64,000 nucleotides of DNA from Pseudomonas triclosanedens (GCF_026686735.1 NZ_CP113432.1:5631001-5695000), one strand, 5' to 3'. Positions 21,553 to 31,215 are shown, counted from the first letter of the stretch. Made by a program: numbers and translations. The notes: generated from the letters alone by a model not told the origin.

Positions 21553-21914
21553 TTACCTGGCGCTGCGCCGGAAGCTGTCCGGCACCTTCGGACCAACTCT
21601 CTCCGCCAACTGGGCGGCACTCTGCTCCGATCCGTCGAAGCCCTCGAACTCTCGCCTACTGTTCGCGCCCAGCTTCAGCAGCGCCTCGACAACCCGGGGC
21701 GCTTGCGGCTGCTCGCCGATGACCGCCCAGAGCAGCGGGCATCGACAACCTCATCCACCGCTGCACCGGCCTCCAGCAACAGTTGAACGACCCAGGTGCC
21801 CCTTAGCCGTCGCAGACAAGCCCGGCAGCATCTCGTCATCCTTTTCGTCGCTGACGCCAGGGCGCATCCATTGCGGCATCAGCGCAGAATCCCGATGCCT
21901 TGCCAGCACACCGC
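21553..21914 (-). pseudogene. ankyrin-repeat protein remnant with frameshifts
   Basis: Reading the minus strand, ankyrin-like segments appear in different frames. They are a short N-terminal piece (MPQWMRPGVSDEKDDEM), then TWVVQLLLEAGAAVDEVVDA, then LLWAVIGEQPQAPRVVEALL and LKLGANSRRE, ending at a TAA at 21555-21553. Moving from one to the next requires a frame change at least twice, so no intact protein is made. The helix-turn-helix spacing (VQLLLEAGAAVD, VEALLKLGANS) is typical of ankyrin repeats. It directly follows the ferric-reductase gene stop. Confidence 0.7.
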
Positions 21915-23219
21915 TCAACGCATCTGGAAAGCTTCCTGATGGAAGCGATTGCTCGGCATACCCTGGCGGCGCAGGTCACGCCGCAACAGCTCCGCCAGCC
22001 CCTGCGGGCCGCAGAACCAGACACTCGGCCAGCGCCCCTGAGGGCCGGGTTGCAGCTCCAGATCGGTAGTCTGCAGACGGCCTTCGCTCTCGCTGTAGTG
22101 AACCCGCAGATCGATGCGCGGCAGCTTCTCGCAAAGCTCACGCAGGCGCCCCGCATAGATGGCATCCGACGGGCTGCGCACGCAGTACAGCAGCGTCACC
22201 TCCGGGCAATCGCCGGGTTTGTCCTGCAGGGATTCCAGCCAGGCGAGGAACGGCGTGATACCGATGCCGCCGGCGATCCACACCTGACGCGCACCGTTGT
22301 CGCGGCGGAAGTCGAAGCGACCGTACGGCCCCTCCACCTTCACCGGGTCACCCACCCGCAGGCAGTCCTGCAAGCGCTGCGTATAGTCCCCCAGCGCCTT
22401 GATGCTGAAGCGCACCTCGCCGTTGCCGCGATCGGCACCGCACAAGGTAAAGGGGTGCTGGCCTTCGAGGCGATCGCAGGTCAGGAACGCGAACTGACCG
22501 GCGCGGTGACGCCAGGAACCCTGCAGCTTGCAGGTGACTTCGAGCATGCGTTCGCCGGGACGCTCCACCGCTACCACGACGCCTTCGTGGGTACGCTTGC
22601 GGCCGATCCTGCCGGCCAGCGACCAGAGCGCACAGGCGCTGCCCAGCAGAGCGCAGAAACCCACCAGCCAGCCTATCGGCTGCGTCCAGTAGCCCGCCGG
22701 CGCCAGCACCACGGCGTGGAAGGCCAGCACCAGGTAGACCACGGCGAGCGTCTTGTGCACGTAGCGCCACAGGTGATAGGGGAAGCGTTGCCAGAGCGTG
22801 ATCACCAGCATCGCCGCCAGCAGCCACGCGGACCACTCCCCAAGCTCCTTGGCCGAGCCGCGGAAAGCATCGAGGAACGTCTCCACCCGAGGTCCTTTCG
22901 CGGGCTTGGCGATGAATTCCGCCAGCAGGGGGCCGGCCAGTTCCATCAGGTAGTGCAGCAGGCCGAGCACGATGGCGAGGATGCCCGCCCACTTGTGCGC
23001 CTGATACATGCGATCCAGCCCGTCAAGCGGGCGCTCCAGCCATACCGGGCGCACCGCCAGCAGCATGATCAGCGACATGAGCGCGAACGCAGCCACGCCA
23101 GTGAACAGAATGGCCTGCTTGCGCACGACCCAGATATCCACCATTGCCGGCGGGTCGAGCACTAACGCCAGGCCAAAGGCCGCTGCCACAGCGGCCAGTA
23201 CGATCCAGATGAGTTTCAT
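21915..23219 (-). CDS. ferric-reductase-like membrane flavoprotein (FRE/NOX type)
   Basis: A 434-aa protein with a ferric-reductase transmembrane domain (about six helices in residues 1-215, with candidate haem histidines in MYQAHKWAG, LLHYLM, YVHKTL and LAFHAVVL). A ferredoxin-NADP reductase-type module follows: FAD site HPFTLCG (~residue 265) and NAD(P) motif IAGGIGITPFL (~325), ending with the conserved FCGP. It moves electrons from cytosolic NAD(P)H through FAD and haem to the outer side of the membrane. The electron acceptor is not evident. Confidence 0.85.
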   Translation of the reverse strand: MKLIWIVLAAVAAAFGLALVLDPPAMVDIWVVRKQAILFTGVAAFALMSLIMLLAVRPVWLERPLDGLDRMYQAHKWAGILAIVLGLLHYLMELAGPLLAEFIAKPAKGPRVETFLDAFRGSAKELGEWSAWLLAAMLVITLWQRFPYHLWRYVHKTLAVVYLVLAFHAVVLAPAGYWTQPIGWLVGFCALLGSACALWSLAGRIGRKRTHEGVVVAVERPGERMLEVTCKLQGSWRHRAGQFAFLTCDRLEGQHPFTLCGADRGNGEVRFSIKALGDYTQRLQDCLRVGDPVKVEGPYGRFDFRRDNGARQVWIAGGIGITPFLAWLESLQDKPGDCPEVTLLYCVRSPSDAIYAGRLRELCEKLPRIDLRVHYSESEGRLQTTDLELQPGPQGRWPSVWFCGPQGLAELLRRDLRRQGMPSNRFHQEAFQMR

Positions 23220-23391
23220 GAGGTCCTCCCAGACTGCTTCTCCAAGCGGAAACTGAAGGATTCCTCTGAATCATCCCTTAATTCCATGTGGGAATTTCCG
23301 GATGACTGGCCATGCCATGACGCAGATCAAACACTAGGCAATCGCTACCACCGTGCGCAGAATGAATCCCCCTCGCCGCCCGGTAACGACC

Positions 23392-24135
23392 ATGCGTCTG
23401 CGTATCCTGTCCGACCTTCACCAAGAGCACTTCCCCGGCGGCCGCGAGCTGCCAGAGGAGGATGCCGACGTCGTGATCCTCGCTGGCGACATCCATGAGC
23501 ACCTGCAGGGGCTGCACTGGGCACGGGAGGCGTTTCCCGATACGCAGATCGTCTATGTCGCCGGCAACCACGAGTTCTACAACGCCGACCTGCCCGAGTT
23601 GACCCAGGCCATGCGCAACCTCGCGCGAGCGCTGGATATCCACTTCCTGGAAAACGATGCCGTAGTGCTAGGCAATGTGCGCGTGCTCGGCGCAACACTC
23701 TGGACCGACTTCCAGCTATACGGCGAGCGCAGCGCCGAACTGGCCATCGAGCAGGCGCAATTGCTCATGCCCGATTTCAGTTGCGTGGACTACTTCACCC
23801 AGCCCTTCACACCGTCGATGAGCCGCGACCTCTGCGAGGCCTCCTGCGAATGGCTGGCGGCGGAACTGTCGCAGCCCTTCGCCGGACGCACAGTGGTGGT
23901 CACCCACCACGCCCCAAGCGGCCGCTCGATTCCCGCGCACTACGTCGGTGACAGCCTTTCCCCTGCCTTCGCTTCGAACCTCGAACACCTGGCCGAACGC
24001 TGCGACCTCTGGGTTCACGGGCATGTCCACGAACGCCTGGACTACCGCATCGGCAATGCCCGGATCGTCACCAACCCGGGCGCTTATCCGGGAGAAGACA
24101 GCGGCTTCGACCCGCGCCTGGTGATCGAGCTCTGA
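23392..24135 (+). CDS. calcineurin-like metallophosphoesterase
   Basis: A 247-aa product from the ATG at 23392 (MRLRILSDLHQEH); an in-frame GTG 39 bp upstream gives an atypical Arg/Pro-rich extension and was rejected. The motif series of two-metal phosphoesterases is complete: SDLHQEH, LAGDIHEH, GNHEFY, VTHHAPS and WVHGHVHERLDY. No signal peptide, so cytoplasmic. Substrate unknown. Confidence 0.88.
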   Translation: MRLRILSDLHQEHFPGGRELPEEDADVVILAGDIHEHLQGLHWAREAFPDTQIVYVAGNHEFYNADLPELTQAMRNLARALDIHFLENDAVVLGNVRVLGATLWTDFQLYGERSAELAIEQAQLLMPDFSCVDYFTQPFTPSMSRDLCEASCEWLAAELSQPFAGRTVVVTHHAPSGRSIPAHYVGDSLSPAFASNLEHLAERCDLWVHGHVHERLDYRIGNARIVTNPGAYPGEDSGFDPRLVIEL

Positions 24136-24138
24136 ACC

Positions 24139-25107
24139 TCAGCGCGACAACTCGCTGAAGAACCGCCAGATTTCCGCAGGACCATCCAGTTCCGGATCGA
24201 CCTCGCCCAGCAGGCGGGGCGGCCGGTACAGCGCCTGCGGGAGCAGATGCCCGCCGCCGTGGACAGTCACCAGCTCCACCGGCGCCATTCCGGCGGCACC
24301 CCAGCGCTGGCGCTCGCTCCACACTGGCCCTACCGACGTCAGCCTGTCCAGGCTCGGCGCAGCATTCACGCCGTTGCGCCGGGCCAGGGCGCGCGCGGAC
24401 TCCCCACTCGAAAGAACCGTTCCGCGGTTGCCGAAGCCGAACAGCGTCACCCTGCCGCCCGCATACGGATTGATCGGATCCCGCGTGCCATTCATCAGCA
24501 GCGTCGCCTTGGGTTGCTGCGCCGGCCGGCAGGCGTCGTTCTCCGCACTGGGCAGGCTCGCCGCTATCGCCGCCACGCCAGCTACCGCATCGGGGGCCTC
24601 GGCTGCCAGGCGCAACGCCATCTGTCCGCCATTGGAGTAGCCGGTGACGAAAATCCGCTGCGGATCGACGCCACGCTCGCGCTGCAGCCGCTCGATCATC
24701 GTCGACAGAAACCCGACATCGTCGATATTGAGCCGCCGGGCGCTATAGGAAGCGGCCTTGCGGCAGTCGTTCCAGTGCCCCTCGAAACCGTCGGGATAGA
24801 GCACCAGAAAGCCGTCGCGATCAGCCAGCGCATCGAAGCGATAGCCACTCTCGCGGCGCATCCGCTCACCGTTGCCGCCGGAGCCGTGCAGCACCACCAG
24901 CAGCGCCGGCCGCTCCGCCGGATGCGCGGGCAGGTAGAGCACATAGTGACGGCGCCGCTCGCCCTGGCGAACCGACGCATCCTCGCTGGTGCCGGCAAGC
25001 AGCGGCCGTTGCTTCAGCTCGCCCGGTACGTACCACCATGTGCCGGCCAGCAGCGCCAGCACCAGCAGCACGATGAGTCCCTGCACGACGCGAATCGCCA
25101 TACGCAT
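24139..25107 (-). CDS. LpqC / polyhydroxybutyrate-depolymerase-like esterase, membrane anchored
   Basis: A 322-aa alpha/beta hydrolase with one N-terminal membrane segment (VVQGLIVLLVLALLAGTWW). Visible: oxyanion motif LHGSGGNG (~residues 74-80), nucleophile elbow GYSNGG with Ser158, an acidic residue in NGTRDPINP (~245) and the catalytic His in VHGGGHLLP (~290). It probably faces the periplasm. Enzymes of this family hydrolyse polyesters or feruloyl esters; there is no substrate clue here. Convergent with the phosphoesterase, stops 3 bp apart. Confidence 0.85.
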   Translation of the reverse strand: MRMAIRVVQGLIVLLVLALLAGTWWYVPGELKQRPLLAGTSEDASVRQGERRRHYVLYLPAHPAERPALLVVLHGSGGNGERMRRESGYRFDALADRDGFLVLYPDGFEGHWNDCRKAASYSARRLNIDDVGFLSTMIERLQRERGVDPQRIFVTGYSNGGQMALRLAAEAPDAVAGVAAIAASLPSAENDACRPAQQPKATLLMNGTRDPINPYAGGRVTLFGFGNRGTVLSSGESARALARRNGVNAAPSLDRLTSVGPVWSERQRWGAAGMAPVELVTVHGGGHLLPQALYRPPRLLGEVDPELDGPAEIWRFFSELSR

Positions 25108-25243
25108 CCCGACCCTCCTCGCCCGTCTCGCGGGCCCCGCCGATTCCGCCCTTGTCCTGGGGCAGTCGCTACCGCGCCGGTCCGTGGCAAACTCTGACCC
25201 TTGACGCCAGCGTCATAGTGTTTGGTAACCAAGGATTCCGAAA

Positions 25244-25639
25244 ATGTTCCGAAGCTCTTCCATCCTGGCCGCTCTGCTCGCTCTGGGTTGCGCCGCACCG
25301 CTGCCCGCCGCCGAGCAGTCCGGGCAGTTGACCGGCTGCGCCGCCAAACGGGCCGCCATCGAAAGCAAACTCCAGGAGGCCAGGGCCTACGGCAACGCCA
25401 ACCAGGCAGCCGGTTTGCAGAAGGCTCTGGATGAAGTGAAGGCGCACTGCACCGATGCCAGCCTCACGCAGGCGCGCAAGCAACGGGTTCTGGATGCCGA
25501 GAAGGAAGTCAGCCAGCGCGAGAAGGACCTGCGCAAGGCCATGAACAAGGGTGACGCCGAGAAAGTCGAGAAGCGCAAGAACAAGCTTGCCGAAGCTCGC
25601 GCCGAACTGGACCAGGCCAAGCGCGAACTCGAAGAGTAA
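25244..25639 (+). CDS. DUF1090 periplasmic coiled-coil protein (YqjC-like)
   Basis: A 131-aa protein with a cleavable signal peptide (LAALLALGCAAPLPAAEQ), a Cys pair in the mature part (LTGCAAKR and KAHCTDAS) and a long charged alpha-helix (~residues 75-131, e.g. EKEVSQREKDLRKAMNKG). This is the DUF1090 pattern. Function unknown. Confidence 0.8.
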   Translation: MFRSSSILAALLALGCAAPLPAAEQSGQLTGCAAKRAAIESKLQEARAYGNANQAAGLQKALDEVKAHCTDASLTQARKQRVLDAEKEVSQREKDLRKAMNKGDAEKVEKRKNKLAEARAELDQAKRELEE

Positions 25640-25942
25640 AGATGGAAGCCGAGCGGTGGCCGGGTCGCAGAAAAGCCTCGCGCCGCCGGGAACGGCGCAT
25701 GCCGGAGTCGATCCTGCCCATGAGCCTGCCGGGCGATTACCTCAGCAGGCCAGGCGTGCGCCAGCGCTACCTCGCAGGATCGGATTTTGTCCTCGATGTC
25801 TTCCAGCGCAACCCAGAGTTCTCACAGACGGAAGCCATTCCGGTGATAGCGCCAAATGGTCGCGGAATCGCTGCCATCCCCCGAGCAGCCGCTGTCGCAG
25901 GCGGCTCCCGCCAGGGGGACGGCGTCCGTCCCTTCGCCCGGC
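25640..25942. other. intergenic, no recognisable gene
   Basis: About 300 bp between the DUF1090 and cytochrome c' genes. Open frames exist on both strands but none has a ribosome-binding site or a family resemblance I can name. Not resolved. Confidence 0.4.
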
Positions 25943-26410
25943 TCAGAGCGCGCGGAATTTCTTGTGGCAGGCTTCGCAGGCGTCTTCCACGGCGGCGAAG
26001 TCCTTGCGCACCCCTTCCGGCGTCGGTGCCGCGTTGCGAGTGTTATCGACCAGCGTGCGGACGGCCTGCTCGAAGGTCTTGGCGTCGGCCTGGAACTCCA
26101 GCTGACGCTGCCAGATTTCCGCCTTGGCGCGGGTGTCGTCGTTCTCCACCTGGCCAGCCGGCGGCTGGGTGCTGGGGAAGTACTGCCAGGGTTTGTCGGC
26201 CAGTTCACCGAGCTTCGCCGAGCCGGCGCGGAATTTGTCCGCGTCGAACGGCAGGCGCCCACGCAGCATGCCGCCCATGTCTTCGCTGGTCTTGAGCATC
26301 TCCTTGAACACCACCTGGCGCTTGGCTTCCGGCGAGTTTGGGTCCAGGCGATGGCAACCGGTGAGCGCCACGCCGGCGAGCAGCAGAACGAGCAGGGTCT
26401 TCAACTTCAT
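25943..26410 (-). CDS. cytochrome c' (class II c-type), lipoprotein
   Basis: A 155-aa protein with a type II signal peptide (lipobox LTGC, Cys19) and a four-helix-bundle domain ending in a C-terminal CxxCH haem site (CEACH, residues 145-149), the hallmark of class II cytochromes c. Conserved aromatic and lysine residues precede it. Attached to a membrane facing the periplasm. The role in the family ranges from NO binding to electron carrier. Confidence 0.85.
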   Translation of the reverse strand: MKLKTLLVLLLAGVALTGCHRLDPNSPEAKRQVVFKEMLKTSEDMGGMLRGRLPFDADKFRAGSAKLGELADKPWQYFPSTQPPAGQVENDDTRAKAEIWQRQLEFQADAKTFEQAVRTLVDNTRNAAPTPEGVRKDFAAVEDACEACHKKFRAL

Positions 26411-26540
26411 GGGGGACTCTTGTAGGACAGCTGGACACGGAAGCGCCGGATTATCCGCCCCGATCCCCGATTGATCCAGAGCACACGGAAGCGGCTGCGG
26501 CCATCCGTCGCAGCCTGATCGACTTCCGTTCAGCCGCCGT

Positions 26541-26927
26541 TCAGGCAGAGACGACGAATAGGGCGACGATCAGCGCCATACCAGCGAACCACGCCAGCGA
26601 ACGCAGCAACGCCAGATCGGCAACGTAGAAAATCAGATAAAGCAGGCGACTGGTGACCCAGACGATGGCCAGGCGATCGATGGTGGAAGGTTCGGCATTG
26701 TTCACCACGTGGGCGATGATCACCGCCGCAGCAAAGGCAGGTGTCACCTCGAAACTGTTGAGCTGGAAGGCGTTGGCGCGCTTGCGATAGCCCTCCAGCC
26801 CGGCGAGGAAAGCGCGCGGATCATGATTCTGCCGCGGCCCGAAGCCCCCGCCGGTGAACTTGGCAATACTGGTGCCCAGGTAGGGCAGGAAGATCGCAAT
26901 CAGGACGCACCAGAAGGCAATGGGCAT
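26541..26927 (-). CDS. MAPEG family membrane protein
   Basis: A 128-aa four-helix membrane protein. The MAPEG pattern is visible: N-terminal helix, then RKRANAFQLNSFEVTPAFAAAVI with the conserved R/N/E residues (~50-75), and helices near residues 85-105 and 108-126. Eukaryotic relatives conjugate glutathione; bacterial members of this short type have no assigned substrate. Confidence 0.8.
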   Translation of the reverse strand: MPIAFWCVLIAIFLPYLGTSIAKFTGGGFGPRQNHDPRAFLAGLEGYRKRANAFQLNSFEVTPAFAAAVIIAHVVNNAEPSTIDRLAIVWVTSRLLYLIFYVADLALLRSLAWFAGMALIVALFVVSA

Positions 26928-27029
26928 GGCGAAAGGCTCTCATCGTGGGAAAAGCAGCAGCCTAGGCCATCGCCACCGCGGAATCGTTGACCGGCTCGGC
27001 GACCGCATGGGCGCGGCGGCCAATCGCGC

Positions 27030-27860
27030 TCAGAGCTTCATGACCAGCATCCCTGCCAGTACCAGGCTACAGGCTGCCAGGCGCGGCAGGCCGAAGGGCT
27101 CCTTGAGGAAGCGCATGCCGAACAGCACCACCAGCAGCACGCTGGTTTCGCGCAGGGCGGCGGCTTCCGCAATGGAGCCCAGCTGCATGGCCCACAGCAC
27201 CAGCCCGTAGCTCGCCAGCACACACAGCCCCACACTGATACCCAGTTTCCAGTCGGTGAGCCAGAAACGCGCGAAAGCGCGGGTTCGCGCAAACAGCGCA
27301 ACCAGCGGAAAGGGCAAGCCGGAGAGCAGCGACAGCCAGACGAGGTAGTCCAGCGGCTGCGACCAGCGCTTGAGAGCATTACCGTCGATCCAGGTGTAGC
27401 TGCCAATGCACAGTCCCATCAGCAGAACGACCGGACAGGCAATCCACGGCAGCCCGGAACCGCCGCCACCCTTGAGCAGGAACAGCATGCCCAGCGGGAT
27501 CAGCAGGATGCCGAGAATCTGCCGGTCGGTAAGGTGCTCGCCGCCGAAGTACAGCGTCAGGGCCAGCACCACCAGCGGCGACAGGCCACGCATCAACGGA
27601 TATACCAGCCCGAGATCGCCAACCTTATAGGCCTGGATCAGCAACACCCGGTACACCAGTTGCAGCGCCACGGCGGCCAGCAACCAGGGCCAGACTTCGG
27701 CAGGCGGGACCTCGATCCACGGCAACAGCAGTAACGCGGCGGCGAGACCGACCAGGTCCATGCAGGCAACTACCAGCAGGCGATCGCTGCTGAATTTCAC
27801 CAGGGTGTTCCAAGTGGCGTGCAGCAGGGCGGCGAGCAGTACCAGAGCAGTGGCGAACAC
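27030..27860 (-). CDS. EamA/DMT-family transporter
   Basis: A 276-aa protein with about ten hydrophobic helices arranged as two EamA repeats (~residues 3-135 and 145-275). The GTG start at 27860 has an AGAGG ribosome-binding site; the longer frame back to 27956 adds a hydrophilic, unlikely N-terminus. These transporters export metabolites or amino acids; substrate not predictable. Confidence 0.82.
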   Translation of the reverse strand: MFATALVLLAALLHATWNTLVKFSSDRLLVVACMDLVGLAAALLLLPWIEVPPAEVWPWLLAAVALQLVYRVLLIQAYKVGDLGLVYPLMRGLSPLVVLALTLYFGGEHLTDRQILGILLIPLGMLFLLKGGGGSGLPWIACPVVLLMGLCIGSYTWIDGNALKRWSQPLDYLVWLSLLSGLPFPLVALFARTRAFARFWLTDWKLGISVGLCVLASYGLVLWAMQLGSIAEAAALRETSVLLVVLFGMRFLKEPFGLPRLAACSLVLAGMLVMKL

Positions 27861-28013
27861 GAAGAAGCCTCTTGGTATATACCAGCCGGATTCTACCCCG
27901 AGCTCCCCCGCTCCCGACAAGAGCCAGGCATGTCTCAGGTTGCGACATTTCCACATGCCCCAGCGCCGGGAAGTGGCCTAGACTGAGCCTTTTCGACCAA
28001 AGAGCGCCGCGCC

Positions 28014-28628
28014 ATGCCACGTCTGATCAAGTTCCTTTCCTGTTATATCCTCGTCACGCTGTTGTCGGGCTGCGGCTACAACGCCATGCAGGCCGGCGAC
28101 GAGCAGGTGAAGGCTGCGTGGTCGGAAGTGCTCAACCAGTACCAGCGCCGCGCGGACCTGATTCCAAACCTGGTCAGTACGGTGAAGGGCTACGCCTCCC
28201 ATGAAGCCAGCGTACTGACCCAGGTGACCGAGGCCCGCGCCAAGGTCGGCAGCACCACGCTCAGCGCCGACCAACTCGGCGACGAGGCTGCCGTGAAGCG
28301 CTTCCAGCAGGCCCAGGGCGAACTCAGCTCGGCGCTTTCGCGCCTGCTGGTGGTCACCGAGAACTATCCACAACTCAAGGCCGACGGCCTGTTCAAGGAC
28401 CTGCTGACCCAGCTCGAAGGCACCGAGAACCGCATCACTGTCGCCCGTGGCCGCTACGTGAAGGCCGTGCAGGAGTACAACGTGATGATTCGCCAGTTCC
28501 CGCAGGTGATCACCGCGAAGATCTTCGGCTACCAGCCCAAGGCCAACTTCAGCGTGGAGAACGAAGCCGCCATCTCAACTGCGCCTAAAGTGGACTTCGG
28601 CAACTCGCCGGCGCAGCCCGCACAATGA
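28014..28628 (+). CDS. lemA: LemA family protein
   Basis: A 204-aa protein with an N-terminal lipobox-like signal (LLSGCGYNAMQ) and the LemA helical core: VKAAWSEVLNQYQRRADLIPNLV (in parts, ~residues 35-60), a VTEAR motif, and the ENRITVARGRYVKAV segment. LemA proteins are small envelope proteins of unclear function, often paired with TPM-domain proteins, as here (4-bp overlap with the next gene). Confidence 0.88.
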   Translation: MPRLIKFLSCYILVTLLSGCGYNAMQAGDEQVKAAWSEVLNQYQRRADLIPNLVSTVKGYASHEASVLTQVTEARAKVGSTTLSADQLGDEAAVKRFQQAQGELSSALSRLLVVTENYPQLKADGLFKDLLTQLEGTENRITVARGRYVKAVQEYNVMIRQFPQVITAKIFGYQPKANFSVENEAAISTAPKVDFGNSPAQPAQ

Positions 28629-29614
28629 TCCTGCCGCGTTGGCTGCTGGCTGCCCTGCTGCTGTGCTGGACAGCCCTGCTGCAAGCGGCGCCGGTCGCTA
28701 TTCCGCCGCTCAACGCCCGCGTCACCGACCTCACGCAGACCCTCGGCAGCGCACAGCGCGCGCAACTGGAAAGCCAGCTCGCCGGGCTGGAGCAGCGCAA
28801 GGGCGCGCAACTGGCGGTGCTGATGCTTCCCACGACCGGCGAAGACAGCATCGAAGACTATGCAGTGCGCGCCTTCGAACAGTGGAAGCTGGGGCGCAAG
28901 GGTGTGGACGATGGCGTACTGCTGGTCATCGCCAAGAACGACCGAGCGTTGCGCATAGAGGTCGGCTATGGGCTGGAAGGCACCATCACCGACGTACAGG
29001 CCGGGCGCATCATTCGCGACGCCATCGTCCCGCGCTTCAAGACCGGCGATTTCGCCGGCGGCGTCCAGGCCGGCGTGGACAATCTGATCGCGCTGATCGA
29101 TCCGCCAGCCAACGCCGCTCCGCAGGACCAGCCAGGCGACAGGGCAGCTCCCATCGCACCAGCCTCGAACTACAGCGATATCTACTCCAATCAGAACGCC
29201 AACACGCCCGAGGCAATTCCGCCCGCGCGGCTGCTCGGCCTGCTCGCCCTGCTGGTCGGCGTACCGCTGCTGTGCCTGCTGTTCCCGGTGCAGTGGCTGC
29301 GCCAGCGCAGCATGGGCCGCTACCTTCTGTGCAGCGCGCTGGTCGGCGGCGTGGCATCGGCGGTACTGCTATTGAGCGAAACCAACCCCGAAGCCTTGCA
29401 GCAACAGATGATCGGCTCCTTCTCGATCCCGCTGGTGCTGTACATCTTCTTCCTGCCGCCGATGTGGCTGACCTCGGGCGTACTGCAACTGCTATGGATG
29501 ATCGTCAGCTCGATCGGCCGCGGCGGCGGTGGTCGTGGCGGAGGCGGGGGCGGCGGTGGCTTTCGCGGCGGCGGTGGTTCCAGCGGCGGTGGCGGAGCCT
29601 CCGGGCGCTGGTAG
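28625..29614 (+). CDS. TPM-domain (YgcG-like) membrane protein with Gly-rich tail
   Basis: A 329-aa protein with a signal peptide, a TPM/Psb32 domain (~residues 25-150, with LTQTLGSAQRAQL and VGYGLEGTITDVQAGRI) and two or three membrane segments (~200-295). The C-terminal ~30 residues are nearly all Gly, Arg, Ser, Phe and end in RW. The Gly-rich end is common in this family. It overlaps lemA by four bases, a recurrent pair with unknown joint function. Confidence 0.85.
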   Translation: MILPRWLLAALLLCWTALLQAAPVAIPPLNARVTDLTQTLGSAQRAQLESQLAGLEQRKGAQLAVLMLPTTGEDSIEDYAVRAFEQWKLGRKGVDDGVLLVIAKNDRALRIEVGYGLEGTITDVQAGRIIRDAIVPRFKTGDFAGGVQAGVDNLIALIDPPANAAPQDQPGDRAAPIAPASNYSDIYSNQNANTPEAIPPARLLGLLALLVGVPLLCLLFPVQWLRQRSMGRYLLCSALVGGVASAVLLLSETNPEALQQQMIGSFSIPLVLYIFFLPPMWLTSGVLQLLWMIVSSIGRGGGGRGGGGGGGGFRGGGGSSGGGGASGRW

Positions 29615-29632
29615 CGGCTGATCCCTGGGGAA

Positions 29633-30409
29633 TCAGAGGGCTGCGACACCCTGTTCTTCCTCGCGGATCGAACGCAGCACCTGGCGCTGCAGCTCGATGA
29701 ACTCGGCGCTGGCGGCCATGTCCTCGTGGCGCGGGCGGCCGAGCTTCACGTCGAAGGTCGCCTTGATCCGTCCCGGCCCCAGGCCCATTACCACGATGCG
29801 GTCGGACAGATAGACCGCCTCTTCCACATCATGGGTAACGAACATCACCGTCAGCCGGTGGGTTTCCCAGATGCGCGTGAGCAGCTCCTGCATCTGGTGG
29901 CGGGTCATCGCGTCCAGCGCGCCGAAGGGTTCGTCCATCAGCAGGATCTTCGGCCGGTAGGACAGCGCACGGGCAATCGCCACGCGCTGCTTCATGCCAC
30001 CGGAGAGCTCGTTAGGATAGGCATCGGCGAACTTTTCCAGCTTCACCAGCGCCAGGTGTTCATCGGCGATTTCGCGGCATTGCGCGCGGGACATGCCTGC
30101 CGCCTTGAGGGCGAACTCGACGTTCTGCCGCGCTGTCAGCCAGGGCAGCAGGGTATAGGACTGGAACACCACGCCACGGTCCAGGCCCGGCCCGGTGATC
30201 TGCACGCCATCCACCTTCACGCTGCCGCCGTCGAACTCCTCCAGGCCGGCGGCGATGGACAGCAGCGTGCTCTTGCCGCAACCGGACGTCCCGACGATGG
30301 AGACGAACTCGTTGTCCGCCAGGGTCAGGTCGATATTGCGCAGCACCTCACGGCGCGCTTTGCCGACCGCGAAACTCTTGTTCAGGCCGGAGATTTCCAG
30401 GGTCGCCAT
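29633..30409 (-). CDS. ABC transporter ATP-binding protein, SsuB/TauB type
   Basis: A 258-aa ATPase with Walker A GTSGCGKST (~residues 37-45), Q-loop VFQSYTLLPW, signature LSGGMKQR, Walker B ILLMDEPFGALD and H-loop FVTHDVEEA. This is the nitrate/sulfonate/taurine subfamily. Shares one base with the upstream permease gene. Confidence 0.92.
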   Translation of the reverse strand: MATLEISGLNKSFAVGKARREVLRNIDLTLADNEFVSIVGTSGCGKSTLLSIAAGLEEFDGGSVKVDGVQITGPGLDRGVVFQSYTLLPWLTARQNVEFALKAAGMSRAQCREIADEHLALVKLEKFADAYPNELSGGMKQRVAIARALSYRPKILLMDEPFGALDAMTRHQMQELLTRIWETHRLTVMFVTHDVEEAVYLSDRIVVMGLGPGRIKATFDVKLGRPRHEDMAASAEFIELQRQVLRSIREEEQGVAAL

Positions 30410-31215
30410 CAGTTGCGCCTCCGGTTGTAGCGGAACAGGACCTTCTCGCCGGCGCGCATGGCCTGGTCAGTGACCAGCCCGAGGAAGCCGAGCAGGAGGA
30501 TATAGCCGATGATGGTGTCGGTCTGGAAGAAGCGCTGGGACACTGTGATGCGGTAGCCCAGGCCCGAGGTCGCGGCCACCAGCTCGGCCAGCACCAGCCA
30601 GGTCCAGGCCCAGCCAAGGCTTATCCGCAGCGCGTCCCAGATGCCTGGCAGTGCGCTGGGCAGGACGATCTTCAGGAGGATGCGGCGGTCCGGCATGCCC
30701 AGGGTCCGACCGAGGCCGACGAAGTCCGCCGGCACGCGCTTGATGGCATCCATCACCATCAGTACCTGCTGGAAGAAAGTACCGATCCAAATGATGAGGA
30801 ATTTCTGGAAGTCGCTGGTGCCGGCCCAGAGGATGGTCAGCGGCACGAAGGCAACCACCGGCATGTAGCGCACGAAGTCCACCAGCGGTTCGCTGGCGGC
30901 TTTCCAGAAACCGTAGCAGCCGGCGAACACACCGATCACGATGGACATCGCCGAGGACACCACGAAGGCCACGGCAATGCGGTACACGCTGACCTTCAGG
31001 TCCGCCCACAGGGTGCCGTCGGCGGCCAGCTTGAGCATGCGCGCCCAGACGTCGCCGGGCGCCGGCAGGAAGATCTTCGGCACCGCGCCGCTGGCGCCAG
31101 CCAGCCACCAGAGCAGCGCCAGCAGGACGAACACGGCGCCGCCGATGAGCAGGAAGTGGCGCTGCGCAATCGGCTTGCCGATGGTGAACAGCGGGTTGGA
31201 TTTACGGGCTTTCAT
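30409..31215 (-). CDS. ABC transporter permease, SsuC/TauC type
   Basis: A 268-aa membrane protein with six predicted helices and the EAA-loop motif (DFVGLGRTLGMPDRRILLKIVLPSALPG in parts, ~residues 165-195). Partner of the ATPase and binding protein beside it. No desulfonation enzyme genes (ssuD/tauD) are nearby, so the substrate class (sulfonate, nitrate, aromatic sulfate or similar) is open. Confidence 0.9.
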   Translation of the reverse strand: MKARKSNPLFTIGKPIAQRHFLLIGGAVFVLLALLWWLAGASGAVPKIFLPAPGDVWARMLKLAADGTLWADLKVSVYRIAVAFVVSSAMSIVIGVFAGCYGFWKAASEPLVDFVRYMPVVAFVPLTILWAGTSDFQKFLIIWIGTFFQQVLMVMDAIKRVPADFVGLGRTLGMPDRRILLKIVLPSALPGIWDALRISLGWAWTWLVLAELVAATSGLGYRITVSQRFFQTDTIIGYILLLGFLGLVTDQAMRAGEKVLFRYNRRRN

